Source: Helochares maculicollis
Taxonomy: Eukaryota > Arthropoda > Insecta > Coleoptera > Hydrophilidae
Direction: 5' to 3'
DNA length: 50,019 nucleotides
NCBI GenBank assembly: GCA_033557835.1
Contig: JAWQRO010000184.1
Span: forward strand, 1 to 50,019
Positions 1-13,200 of the stretch are shown piece after piece. The first letter of the stretch is position 1. Each line of letters opens with the position of its first letter. Under the pieces are notes generated by a model. The model saw only the letters and a list, made by a program, of their open reading frames with translations. It searched no databases and was not told the origin of the DNA. Made by a program: the position numbers and the translations under genes.

Positions 1-16
1 TATATATATATATATA
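1..16. repeat. (TA)n microsatellite
   Basis: Eight TA units at the window edge; it may continue outside. Confidence 0.9.
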
Positions 17-135
17 AGATGATGCATTTAAATTTATTTGTTGTTTTGTAAATGACAAAATAATTATAAGGAAGGATCGAGGTTACAACTATTGCATCAT
101 GTAAATTGCATTCAATGTGTAATTGTTATTAAATA

Positions 136-1027
136 CTACTGTGATCAAAAAATAAGGTGAAATGGTCATTTAAAACTCTCGGGCATTAGGAAGGCAGGTA
201 CATTTTTTTTCCTATGTTGCTACGACTGTCTATAACATTTGCCAAGCGTCTGTTTGTCAAAAGCTTTAATTATCTCCGAGTTACACGTGTTTTTGTAAAC
301 AACCAAAAGTGAATTTTTCCATATTTACAATGGGTGATTTTGCTAAGCAAAGAACATGCATCAAATTTTGCTTGCGAAATGAATATTCTTGTGGGGATAC
401 ATTGAAAATGTTGCGGAAGGCATTTGGTGAGCAAACTATGGCACAAGCAAACGTTTATAAGTGGTTCAACGAGTTCAAAGCGGGCCGAAAACGCGTTGAA
501 AAAGAACCCCACTCCGGACGACCATCAACGTCTACCAACGAGTGCCACGTCCAAAAAATCAAAGATTTGGTGCTTGAAAATCGTCGATTGACAATTAGAG
601 ACCTCACTGATAGTGTTGGAATATCATTTGGCTCAACCCAAACCATTTTGAAGGATATTTTGTGACACAAACGCGTCAAGTCTTGATTGGTGCCAAATGC
701 ACCATGTCATACTGCATTGGTTCTACACGACTTTTTTGCCAAAAACTCGACTCATATCGTTCCGCAACCACCGTATTCACCTGATTTGGCTCCGTGCGAT
801 ATCTGGCTATTCAGCAAACTCAAAAGACCAAGGTGGGGATACTGTTTTGATACGATTGAGGAGATAAAAACCGAATCGCAGAAGGTCTTGAATGCTATAC
901 CGGAAAAAAACTATTCCGTCTGTTTCGAGCACTGGAAAAAGCATTGGCAAAAGTGCGTTTAATTGAACAGGGATTACTATGAAGAGAATTTTATAAACAA
1001 ATTCACCTTATTTTTTGATCACAGTAG
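136..1027 (+). mobile_element. mariner, internally deleted copy (892 bp) with near-perfect terminal repeats
   Basis: Matching terminal inverted repeats start CTACTGTGATCAAAAAATAA (136-161 and 1002-1027) and are flanked by TA at 134-135 and 1028-1029. The identical 26-bp ends suggest a fairly recent insertion. The element lies in the slit intron after the CTCK exon, antisense to slit. At 892 bp it is shorter than the roughly 1.3 kb of a full mariner. Confidence 0.95.
330..962 (+). pseudogene. mariner transposase, deleted remnant
   Basis: From ATG 330 a 112-residue N-terminal helix-turn-helix part is readable (RTCIKFCLRNEY, VYKWFNEF, SGRPSTSTNECHVQKI, LTIRDL), ending at a stop at 663-665. A second frame from about 687 resumes with NAPCHTAL and PPYSPDLAPCDIWLF, then ends WKKHWQKCV. 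The block holding the first catalytic Asp (GDE-W region) is missing, and the second Asp (D before NAPCH) reads Pro. It cannot encode active transposase. Confidence 0.9.
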
Positions 1028-1063
1028 TATATCGTTAATATGAATTATGGGTGATATGGTTAC

Positions 1064-1203
1064 CTTTCGTCGTTTACTTTTGCGTGCATGGCAACAACTG
1101 GATCCACAGCCACCAACACACTTAGCTACTTTGAGTGGTTTCCTAGACCTGCAGCCATTTTCTGAGTAGTATTCCCTTACTTGATCTTTTCTACAAGTGG
1201 GTG
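1064..1203 (-). CDS. sli: slit exon: first part of C-terminal cystine knot (CTCK)
   Basis: The exon encodes PTCRKDQVREYY, then SENGCRSRKPLK, KCVGGCGSSCC and basic residues ending RRK. This is the N-terminal half of the Slit CTCK, with the GCGxxCC knot core visible. The acceptor is ...AAATAG and the donor AAG/GTAACC, in phase 0. The family normally continues with roughly 28 more residues, including further knot cysteines. These are not found in positions 1-1063, so the final exon is probably outside the window. A mariner begins 36 nt past the donor. Confidence 0.93.
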
Positions 1204-4200
1204 CTATTTAAAGGAAAGATAAAGAAATTGTTACAAGCAAGAAACATTTTGCTGACATCAGTAAATTATATACACAGTAATAAAACAAATGTATCTTTTA
1301 AGAAGGAAAAATCAAATTTTAAAACAATATTAGAATCAACTTATAATTTTTTTCTGTGCATGCAAAATGATATATTTACAATGTATAATGGTTACTATAA
1401 AGAAAGCATTCGTTTGTAATACAATAAGAAAAATGAACACTGATTTACATGAGCATAACATTTAATCCAAACTAAAATCTCAATTGAAATAACATTTATT
1501 TTTGTGAAATAGGCCAATCAAGTGAAAATTTACTTTATTATTAATTTTTATATGTGATCTTAAAGGAGACTACATTTATACTAGTGCTTGACGTATGGTG
1601 ACATAAGGTGTCAATTTCAATGAGCGTAATAGCTTCCTCATGTAAAATTAATAAATATATTAGCTAAGAAAGAGTGAATAAACTGAAAATGCAAAGCTGT
1701 TAATGTGCTGCTCTTTAATATGTATTAGACAATTGCTTTAATAACATTCTGTGAGTGACTCCTATAAATTTATATACATTCATAGATTATCATGATTGGT
1801 ATATCATATAAATCAGGGTTTTTCAACAGCAATAATAAAGAACTTTATTAAGTAATTTATATTCAATATATTGATTTAAAAAAAAACGAACTTTCTTTTT
1901 AACTTAAGCTTCAACCAACCACCTAAATTAATTGCTATCTACCATGCTTAGTAATAAAAGTTAGTACCGTCGATGATATACTTACACTCTTCCTCACCTT
2001 GCTCGCAGTACTTGCCCTTAAAGCCAGGTCTACACCTGCATGTATATTCACCGCTTTTTGTTGGGACACATTTGCTGTCATGTTTACAATGGTGGTGTTG
2101 GCATGGGTCAGGTGGACTGCTAGGCTCTTCCACCATTTCGTCCATTTCATCGTCCTGCTCATCCTCGTCTTTGTCAGTATCCATTAGGGCACATCCAGGA
2201 GTAACTTTTTGTTGTGTAGCTGCGTTTCCAAAATCAACTTGTTTATGGTTAATCCATACTTCTTTCATACAACCTTAATAAAAAATAATGTTGATATCCA
2301 GGGAAAATTCATATGTCAAATATATTTTATTTGTAAAAATTAAATTATAGCCCCACCTTTAAAACTAGTGAGATTTCTCAAATGCCACTGTGTGAAAGCT
2401 TGCTGCCCGGGTTCGGGTGGAATTCCTCCCAAAAACATTGGAGTGCTTAATCTCAAATAATCTTTAGCGCCTTCATTTATAATAGACCTGGCAAGACCTC
2501 GGTCTACGCGCAACGTAAAGTTCTTTTTTATAGCAATTAACTCGGCTACATGGTACTGGCCATCAGAAACCATTTCAAAACTGTAATTAATTAGTAATTG
2601 AGACTTTGTTTCAAAAGAATTATTTACTCATAAACACTTACTGATATAAAACAATATCAGTTTCACAAATTTAAAACTATTTAATAGTCAAGAACTGAGC
2701 TATATTAAAGTTTTAATATTTGACCTTTATCATACGATCGGGTGATATATTCATGGTGATTGTATTTTATGCTGTTCAATTGGTCGATATATTTCCCACT
2801 GTTCAGTTAATTTTATTTACCCACTTAGTTAGTGTAGTGAATATACATTTTTATGAATAATGTTTTTAATTTAAAAAATAGTGTTAGAGTGCAATTTGCA
2901 GCATGAAAAAATTTGTTTAAAGAAATCATAACGACCAATAATTTATTGAGATTGATGTCTTTGTGTCAACTTCACAATAAAAAGCCGAACTAGACGATGT
3001 GCATGTCAAGTATAAATGTAGAAGTCCAGAAGATTCAGCTAATATTTCAGATTTTGCACCATTATTGGTGGCTCCCAATATAAATATTATGTTTTCTTTT
3101 ATGTTGTTGAAATGTATTTTCTTTTTTGATACTAGACAATAGCAGACATTTCTATTAGTTTTTTATATTCCAGACTGTTCAGTACATTTTGATGTTCTAT
3201 TTGAATAACTATAAAAGCTGCTGATATTAATTATCCTAATGTGCCATGACTAAAGAACACTATAAATTATTATTGGTGTAAAGATATTCTATCATAAGAA
3301 CTCAAAAAGTTTTTGATACATTGAACAATAAATTCAGTGAAGACTACTATTCAGCAGAAAATATTGCTATTGAGTAGTGTTGTTCAACACTAGTTTTTGA
3401 ATAATAGATCAGTCAATACATTCTTTTGTGCAAATACTTTAATGCATCAGATGCTTGTTTAATTATGGCCAGCAAGGAGTACATATCGAATTAAATGTTG
3501 TATGAAAAGGTTCAAAAATATTAATGCTTTTAAATGTTATAGTTTTGTGAAAATGGAAATTCTTAAAATGAGGATTTTAAGCATTTATCATTGGTTGCAC
3601 TTTATGGGTGAATCACATAAATTGAAAATATAATGTGCAATTTTAGATTTAGATTCTGTGAGGTTCTACATTAAATGATTTTTACCTATACATTGTAGAA
3701 ACAGGATAATTTCCAACATCATAGCTGACTCGTATTCTTCCATTAAATAGTTCAACAGCTAAATGCTCTTGGTGTCCATCGTACATCAAAATACCATTTT
3801 CTTGTGTTGTTGCAAATACAATTGTAACATTTGCTTCCGGTTTTGTTCTCAGGGGTTCCAGTTCAACATATGAAGTATTGTGAACAAAGCTTAAACTTGT
3901 CAAATACTCACATCTTTTTCCTAAATTGGATGGTTAGGGATGTTTTAAGAAAAAAAATTATCGCACATATTTCAAAAATAGGCGTAGCTGTTGCAAATTG
4001 GAATTTAAAAGCAAAAATAAAAAAGCAGTGCTTATATTACAAATTATACCTGAGTATCCTGGGGCACATTTACATAAATAATCGTTTGAACCAGATGGTT
4101 GGAAACAAACACCATGCACACAATCATGGTGTTGACAGGGGGAAGTTTGGGGATACATCATAGCTACAAGGGGTGTAAATTCACAGAACTTTCCTGTATA

Positions 4201-7200
4201 GTCCCCGGTACATTTACAAACGTAATCAGTTATACCATCAATGCACGAGGCTCCATTCTGAAAAAGATTCATGAGTACCACATTTCTCTAAGATAATAGT
4301 CCCATATCCACAGTTAATTTTTTTAAATGGATTTTACAAATTCATATGATTGTATTGTATCATTGAGGAAATAGTAATTTATTAGAAATTTAAACATCTG
4401 TCAATGTCCTTGTAAATGGTTTGAGAAATAATAATATTCCACCACTAACTACACAACTCTGATTGCAAACTAAGTAACAAATGTAGTTACAAATTAGAGG
4501 CAATTTTGACTAGATAAAAGGTTGAACAGTTTCAAAGGAACTGACACTAGTACCATAAACAAGATTTTGTAGCAATACTAAATTTAGTTATATGAACCAT
4601 TACAAATAGCTTGCAAGATTACTTAAAAATTAATATGACTTGTTTGTATTTTTTCATCAAATATCAGGCTGGACAATTATAACAATTCAGTTTTGAAATG
4701 ATACTTATAATTTTTAAATTATTTATGCACAAACTAACAAGTTCTGAATTGGCTACTCATTATGGATATGGGTAAAGACATTTGCTTTAAAATTGCAAGA
4801 GTAAAAAGACTTTGTAGTTAAGTTAATACATAACAAAAATAAATTACTATTTGCTTTATTTAGCAAAGCAAATATTTGAACAGTAGAGTCTTTTGTAGCA
4901 GGTATGATTTATAGAATAACACAAAAAATGTGCAATTATCATTAATTTTCTTAACTTCACAACACTAAATCAATCAAATAAATCAATAAAGCCCCATTTA
5001 AATGGGCAGTGAAATTAAAGAATTATTTGGGAATCCAACTTTTAGTAAATGGAGAATCAGTTCTATAAAATGGCAATAAAATATGTCACTATTTTATGTA
5101 CAAGGATATCTTTAGAAGTGGCATAAGATATCGCGTGACATAAATGTCTCAACCGAATTTGTACATAACATAAAAGAAACGAGGTGTAATTTTTATGAAA
5201 CAATGTACTGATTAAGTTGAATATAAGACTATAAATAATACTCATGAAAAGAGACTCTACTGCGACAGTAATAATCTTAATACTACCTGGCACATGTGGT
5301 TTTCACAATCGTCAATATTAATTGTGCAATTATCTCCTTTGAAACCTGGTAAACATTCGCATGTGTAATAAGTTTCATGATCTACACATCTGGCCTCATT
5401 TTTACATGGATTATACTCTTTTGTGCAGAATGGTATCTTAGACTCACAAAATTCGCCCATGAAGCCTGGTTGGCATTTGCAACTGTACCCTTGAACCAAA
5501 TCGACACATGTTGCATTATTCTGGCAATTATTGTTTGCGCAATCATTTATGTTCGTTTCGCATCTTAAGCCTGTAAATCCAGCTGCACATTCACAACTAC
5601 AAGAAAAAGGGGAATCGATTGTAATTGTTACTGTTACAGAGATAGATTTTGAAATACTCATACCTAAATCTTCCCTCTTCTAATACTTTGCAGGACGCCC
5701 CATTACGACAAGGGTTGCCATAGCAGGCGTCGATCATAAATTCACAATTTTTACCATGATAACCTGGCGCACATCTGCATTCATATTCCCTTTCAGGCAA
5801 AGAAATGCACTTCCCTTCATTTTTACATGGGAATGTGTAGCATGTGTCACATTTAGCCAATATTTCATTGCTGACTTTTCCTTTGCATTGAAAGAGTGAA
5901 GATGGTGTTGATAGCACGGATTTGTCTTTTAAAATAACAGGTTCTGCACAGCGTGCCAGGCCTGGTTCTATATAATCAGTTTTGACCCAATCAGCTAACC
6001 AACGTAAAGAGCAGTCACAATAAAGTGGGTTGGCTCCCAAAGCACTAAAATACGATTGTTTATGAGGAATTGAAATTATAATTGATTTTATGAAAAATGA
6101 CTTTAAATGAAGCAATACTTACATGTGTGTTATTGATTTCAAATTTGCAAATGTACCTTCTGGTATCATAGAAATTTGATTTCCATGTAGAGATCTGTAA
6201 GAGATTCATGTGATTACTCATTTATTTTTAATATTTTGATTGATTTAAACTTAATATTTTTCATTGTATTGGGTGTTGTTCTATTAGATAGAGACTGCAG
6301 ACGTAAAAACTATACTTACATAATGCGGAGATTCTTTAGTCCAAACAATGAACTTCTTTGCACACACTGTAGTTTGTTGTAGCTCAATATCAGCGTAGAC
6401 AATTTTGATAAATTAGCAAAGCTATTATTGGATAATACTCCTATTTGGTTACTGCTTAAATCGCTGAAAGTAAAAATTGCAATTGCATGTATTAAAAATA
6501 TGGAATGCTGGTACATGTTACTTGATGAATGGTCTTTAGATCTTTTTGCTGCTTTTTCTAACTGACAAAGTGTATTGCAAAAATAAATGACTTATCCTAC
6601 ATGAAGACGTTGACTGAAAATGGCAATATTGTATGCAGAATTTAAAGTATATTTCAAACAAAGAAATAAAGACCATGGAAGAAAAGACAAAGTATTAATT
6701 GTCTGAAAATGTGTCTTACAGTCTTGTAAGAGATTTAAGATGACTAAGTCGATCAGCTTGGATTTTCGTTATTTCATTCACATCCAAGTACAATTCTGAG
6801 GTTTCTGGAGGAATGCCTCGTGGAATCTCTTTTAATTTCGCTCTTGAGCATCGTACGATTGTTCCAGTGCAAGTACACATAGGAGGACAGTAATTTTCCC
6901 CAAGACAACCTTGATCATTCTCACCTAAAAAAATAGAATAAATGAAGTTTTTGCCATTTATAAAGTCTGTGGATGCATACTTGTGCATTTAAACTCATGT
7001 TTCGGCAAATCTTTGATTAGCATATCCTTGACTTGTGTGGGCATTGCACATCTTGGTGCTGAGCCACTTAGACCTTTAGTACTGAGCCATTCAGAAAACC
7101 AGGCCAGATGGCAATTGCAAACAAATGGATTTTGTACAAGATTCCTGTAAATTATTGAAATTGATATTAAGCATCGATTAAATATATTTGATGCGAGTAA

Positions 7201-10200
7201 TATATTTTAATTCATTATAAAAGTAGACATTTTGAAGAACATATACGATACTTACAAAGTGTGTAAGGACGTTAAATGATCAAAGGAACCAGGCATTACA
7301 CAAGTAACCTGATTATTATTCAGAGACAAGACTTTTAAATTGTGTAAGCCAAGGAACATCTTGTTATGGATCTCCAGCATTTTATTTTCAGATAGCAAAA
7401 GTTCTGCTATTCTGGAAGCCCCTTCGAAGGCATTTTCGTCGATCCCCGTGATTTGGTTCCTCCTCAAGTCCAATTTGACTAAATTGGGTAATCGTCCAAA
7501 TAAACCATCAGAGTTTATTCTTCCCAATTCATTATCATGCAGCAGTAGCTCTGTAGTGTACAGAGGGATATCACGAGGGATTTCCTTGAGACCTCTTCCT
7601 GAGCAGTCCACAATTGTACCATCGCAAGCGCAACCTGCTGGGCAAGCACTGTCAATGAGACATTCACCAGCATAGCGAGTCCTAAATTCTTCCTGGCCTG
7701 AAAAGATTGTAACACCAGCTCACAGTTTGGAAACGCTATGTATTAGAAATATCAATTTTATGTGGATACAACAGAAACTTTAAAAAACAGAGATTAAAAG
7801 TCTCTGCCATTTGACACATTTGTGGATACAATAAAATACTGAATAAAACACAGTCGCAGACACAATTTAGTTAAAAAAATGAAAGCTGTTTTTAGATTAC
7901 TGCTTTAAAAATAGTAACATGAAGAAAAAATTGCACATTAGCGTGAGGTCAAGGAGATTTTATCCCGTTTGAAGTGAAGTGCTAATAATGATCTGTACAA
8001 ATTAATAATGTATATTAATAATGAATATATGTGAATTAATACTGTTAAATGAACACCGTTACCACTTATTAAAAGTGGAGGTGCTTACCCTTACATTTAA
8101 ACTTTTCATCTTTTAACGATTGAATTTTTCTACGTTGCATCCGTTTTGGGGTGTCACATCTCGGACCTGATTTCTCAATAGGGTTCTTATGGAGATATTC
8201 AGCTAACCATCGTAAATTGCAGTCACAGATGAAAGGATTTTTTGCGAGGTGCCTGCAATGTTTAATTATTATAATATATAAATGTATCATGAAATTACAA
8301 TAATGTATAAACATGACTCTTTCATGCAAGTCTTGCAAACAAATTAAATATGAGGCACGTATGTCATCTATTTTGCCTGTAGTAGATTGGTAAGAAAACG
8401 ATATTTCTGATTACTTACAGAATTTGTATGCTTTTGAGCGAGTCGAAAGTTCCGTTTGCTAGAGATTGGATGTTGTTGTCATATAGTGATAGTAAGCTCA
8501 AGCTGGTTAGGTCCTTGAAGGTGTCTTTTCTAATGCAGGATATTTCATTGGCATTCAGAAGTAGTAACTGTAGGGAGACTAAACCTTGAAAAATTCCGCT
8601 CGGAAGGTCTTTTATTTTGTTGCCATAAAGAACCCTAAATGATTTTTATATAAATTAATGATATTGTGTTTGGGTGGGTTAGTGTACTTACAATGTTGTT
8701 AGGGCTCTTAATCCTTGAAATGCATCATAGGAGATTTTGGAGATTTTATTGCTGCTCAGTTCTCTATAAAATTATACAAATGTTTAATCAAGATGTTTGC
8801 TGGATATTGGATTACATTGTAATTATAACTTACATTCGTCGGAGCCTTTTATATGGAGCAAATGCTTTCGGCGGAATTTCTGTGATCTCATTTTGTTCCA
8901 AGCGTCTGTAAAAATAAAATCATTGGTTATAAAGTATGGACAGTAGCTTATGCATAGCCAGTAAATATTTTATTGAATTTAATAATATAAGGCACATTTA
9001 TGATTTTAATAAAAATTTCGGGCTGGGTGGTTTTGTAGTATGAGGAAGTTTTAGAAGATCTTGCCTATTGTGCCTAGTACAATATATTAGGAGGACCGGA
9101 AAGTAATGTCGTTTCTGCGTATGTCGACATTTGATTGTCATTTGGTAGCTCATTACTTATTTGGAAGGCGTGTCAAAGAGATTTTGGGGTTATTGTATCA
9201 TATTCGCTTCTGAATAATTACATATTAGACATTTTTCGCTATTTGGGGTGAAATGGCCAGTCAAATACCAGAAGAGCATATCCGGCATTGTATGCTTGTT
9301 GAGTTTCGCAAGGGTAATACCGCAACTGCTGCAACTGAAAACATTTGCAATGTTTATCCAAAAGCATTGGACGTTTGAAAATTCCAAAAATGGTCTCCAA
9401 GTTCAGATTAAGCAATTTTGATCTCTGGGATGCACATCGATCAGGAAGACCAATAACATTAGATAACAACGTGCTTAGGGCAAAAGTGGAAGCAAATCCA
9501 TGTCAAACAATTGAGGAACTTTCAAACAGCCTTAACCAACCTTGGTCAACCATTCAAGAACATTTGCCGCAGATTGGAAAAATAAGCAGATCTGGTGTTT
9601 GGGCCCCCCTTAATCTATCCGAACAGAATAAAGCCAACCGGTCCATCAGTGGCTCAGCCGAAATGAATTACCACGAACTACTGCAAACCCGGGTTTACAC
9701 TCCAAAAAGGCACTTCTGTGTGTTTGGTGGAATACATGCGGAGCTGTTCACTTTGAAGTGTTAAAACCTGGACAAACTGTTAATGCAGATGTCTATTGTG
9801 AACAATTGGAACGAATAAACTGGTCTTTGATTGAAAAGTATCCGGCAGTTGTCAACAGACAAGGAGTTAGTCTGCAACATGACAATGCAAGACCGCACTG
9901 TGCAAAACGGACCTTAGACAAAATTAACGAATTGGGGTGGGAGGTACTGCCTCACCCACCATACTCGTCCATTATGGCACCCTCGGATTACCATTTATTC
10001 CGATCACTGCAACATTGTCTTAGTGGGAAAAAGTTAGAAAATTTTGATGATGTCCAAAATGCTATCTCGACATATTTTACAGAAAAACTTATTGATTTTT
10101 ACCGCTCCGGCATTAAAAATTTGTATAACAGATGGCAAAAGGTTGTTGATAACGAACGTGAATATATTGTTGATTAGAAATAAAAACTTATTAAAAATGT

Positions 10201-13200
10201 AGTCCTGTGAATTTAACTTAAGAAAACGACATTACTTTCCGGTCCCCCAAATAAATTGATAAAGTATACAAAAAATTGTTCCTTAAACTTGGTAATACAT
10301 AATGGAGAAAGTCTGTGTATAGTCCACTATATGACTATGACGTTGAGATAAAATATCCAAGTTCGTTTTGCAATGATAAGTCAATAAATTTATTGTAATA
10401 TATTTTTTTGTAAATAAGCTTGGGGGCTATTGAGTATATTTCTGCATAACTGTTAAAGATGCTTCCATTTTGGCTATTTATGTTTATAGTCATGTTATTA
10501 AATTCATTTCTAAAGATTTCCAGATTTATCAAAATTGTTTTTTAGGATTTCCTCCCGAATTATCTCAATTATCGTCTCTAATTTTAAGAATTTTTGTACG
10601 GTTCAGTTTTGATTTTAGTAATATGAATGTTTAGAATGTTCATCAATAATTATCTGTCAGCACAGCATTTTGCACATGCGTTACAATTTTAAGAGAAATA
10701 GCCAACTTACAACATTAGTTGTGCATAATTCCAATACAAATGTTCACTTGGTACTTTTAATATGAGACAGGAGTATTAAACAAATTATGGACAATTGTTG
10801 GCTTAGAATAATCATTTATAATTTGTACATTACATAAACACTATAATTGTAGTATGAACAAAAAGCAAGCATTAAACCCATCTGTGGACCCCCTAAATTG
10901 TTTACTTTTGAAGTTGTATGAAAGGAGGCGTCTCAGCTCAATGGCTAGAAACAGCCTCACGGTAACAAAAATTACGTGTTGGGTATGTCTTGATTGCCAT
11001 ACCCCACGGTTCGTTAGAATCGCGTGCTATTAGTAGCAAACACCCTTTTTTTATGAAAATAGAACAATTGTACAGTAGTTTGCTTTATACTTTACATGTA
11101 ACTAAAAAGTGGTAACACACAGCGCCATCTTTGAAAGCTACCTTGAAACAACGCTATTGGATTTCAGATGGCGCAGTATATCCTGTACGTCATAATAGTA
11201 AAATGCATCAAAATTTCGGATTGAATTTATTATCTACAGCTTTTCTCTAGTCGGTACCTATTAATCAGGGTCTTATTTTATAAGTTCAATATAAAGCTTA
11301 GACAATACCATTACATGTCTATAAACATCCAATAAGTGAGATCTTAAACTATCTTAAATGCTCATTGGCGCATTGGAAAACATCAGCTTTGTCTAGCAAT
11401 TGCAAAAGTTGATCTTAGACACTTCAATTAATGTTTAAAAAATGGATACTTACAGCTCAGTTGTCCCTTCAGGCAAATGCTCAGGAACTTTAGTAAGGTT
11501 CTTTGCTCTACAGTCGACTATCCCATCCGAGCACATGCAAAGATGGGGACATTGAGGTTCACTAATGCATTCTCCGTTAATTGCCCTTTCAGCCAGTCCT
11601 GAAAATGATTTTTAATGCAATTACAAGATAGCAGCGGGTATCTGAAAGCATTAATTACTGGGGTACACCACCTATTAAACTTATATTTTCATAATGAAAA
11701 GATGAGGAGACGTCGCGTTCATTATTAATGCAATAAAGATGAAGCGAATTTTCAGCTGGTTGAACATTTTACCTGTGCATTTGAAGTCTTGCTCCGCTAA
11801 GTCTGCAATGTTTTGTCCTTTGAGATGATTCGGTGTGTGGCATCTTACTTGTCCTAGCCGGGGAGAATTCCTCAAGTATCTCGCCATCCAAGACAGTTGA
11901 CAATCGCAATGAAGTAAATTGTCGTTTAGACGGAGCGTACGCAGCCTGAACATGTTGCTGAACATATCTTTCCCGATCCATGTCAGGTTGTTGTTGTTTA
12001 ATGTTCTGGAAATTATATGAAATTATCAATGTGTACCGTGCTTGCACGTTTCAAAGTTTTAATTGCGAGCTTGCTTTTGGAATTAAAACGATGCGGCTGG
12101 AATGTTGCTTCGCATAGAATACAATTCAGATTGTTGCATTTTTCTGCTTTGCGGTTAAAATACTCGAAACAATGTAGTTACGTGCATTTCTATACCTAGT
12201 TGTTCTACAAATTCAACATTTAGGCCAGTTCAAATTTTATTCATAATTTATGCGTTGTTAATTTGCTACCCTTTTATGTTTGTACGTAATTTTCAGTTCT
12301 AAGGTTTCATTTTCAGGCCAACTACTATTTTTCAATTTTTTTGAGGTTTTCATCTGTCTTTATATTAAAGGTAGCTGCTGAGCGAGAGTCCTTAAATTTT
12401 TAGCCATAGAATGATGACCCATCAAAATATTAGTTGTTTTAAAATTTGCAGAACTATCGGAATGGTAAAAAACAATAAGTACGAAGTCAAATTACAGTGA
12501 GAATCAGGTTTTGCTTATAAAAAGTTTAATGGAAATGAGATGATGCTAATTGAAAAATGTAAATTGAAAAACTAATAAAAATGGTTAAGTAAATGAAAGG
12601 TACCTTTTTTGAAAAAATAAATATTTTAATGCGCTAAAAGATATCGGCAATATTGGCATTATTACCAGGTGCGCAAGTTTAAAATGTTTTGTTATTAAGA
12701 GATGGGGCATGAAATTTATTGAATTAACCTTTGGAACCCGAAGAGCCATTTTTCGGTAAGACTGGTCATTACAAATCGTCATATTCGTTTAGTTGTTTAC
12801 GAGTTAGTAGCATATTTCTTTTTCGTGTTAAACATGTCAAATTTTCAGCCAAGTAAAGAGCATTTGCAGCCTGTAATGATTTTCTTGGTCAATAAAAAGA
12901 AAAAGGCATCGGAAAGTCATCGAATTCTTGTAGAGAATCTTCTACGGCGATCTTGCAACAACTGTCAACGCTAGTTGCAACGTTTCAACAGTGGCGAATT
13001 CAATATTATTGACAAAAAAACGTTAAAATCGACCAAAAAAGTTTGAAAACGACGAATTACTTGCATTCTTGGACGAAGATGATACACAAACAAAACAAAT
13101 GATGGCGGAGCAGTTGAATGTCACTCGGCAAGTCATTTCCGATCGCCTGAGAGCCATGAGGAAGATTCAAAAGGGGTTCCACACAAACTGAACGAACGAC

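Noticed and set aside
1973..2278. Plus-strand ORFs opposite the EGF7 exon
   Set aside because: Antisense shadow of a well-supported slit exon; no independent domain.
5063..5293. Minus ORF crossing the donor of the EGF3-5 exon
   Set aside because: It extends into the intron past a good CAG/GTAGTA donor and lacks EGF cysteines.
7340..7675. Plus-strand 111-codon ORF over the D3 exon
   Set aside because: Antisense of the D3 LRR exon; codon frame is explained by slit.
8666..8911. Plus-strand ORF opposite two LRR exons
   Set aside because: Shadow of the 72-nt exons on the other strand.
10925..11052. Functional tRNA gene
   Set aside because: No acceptor stem or cloverleaf can be drawn; only box-like motifs.
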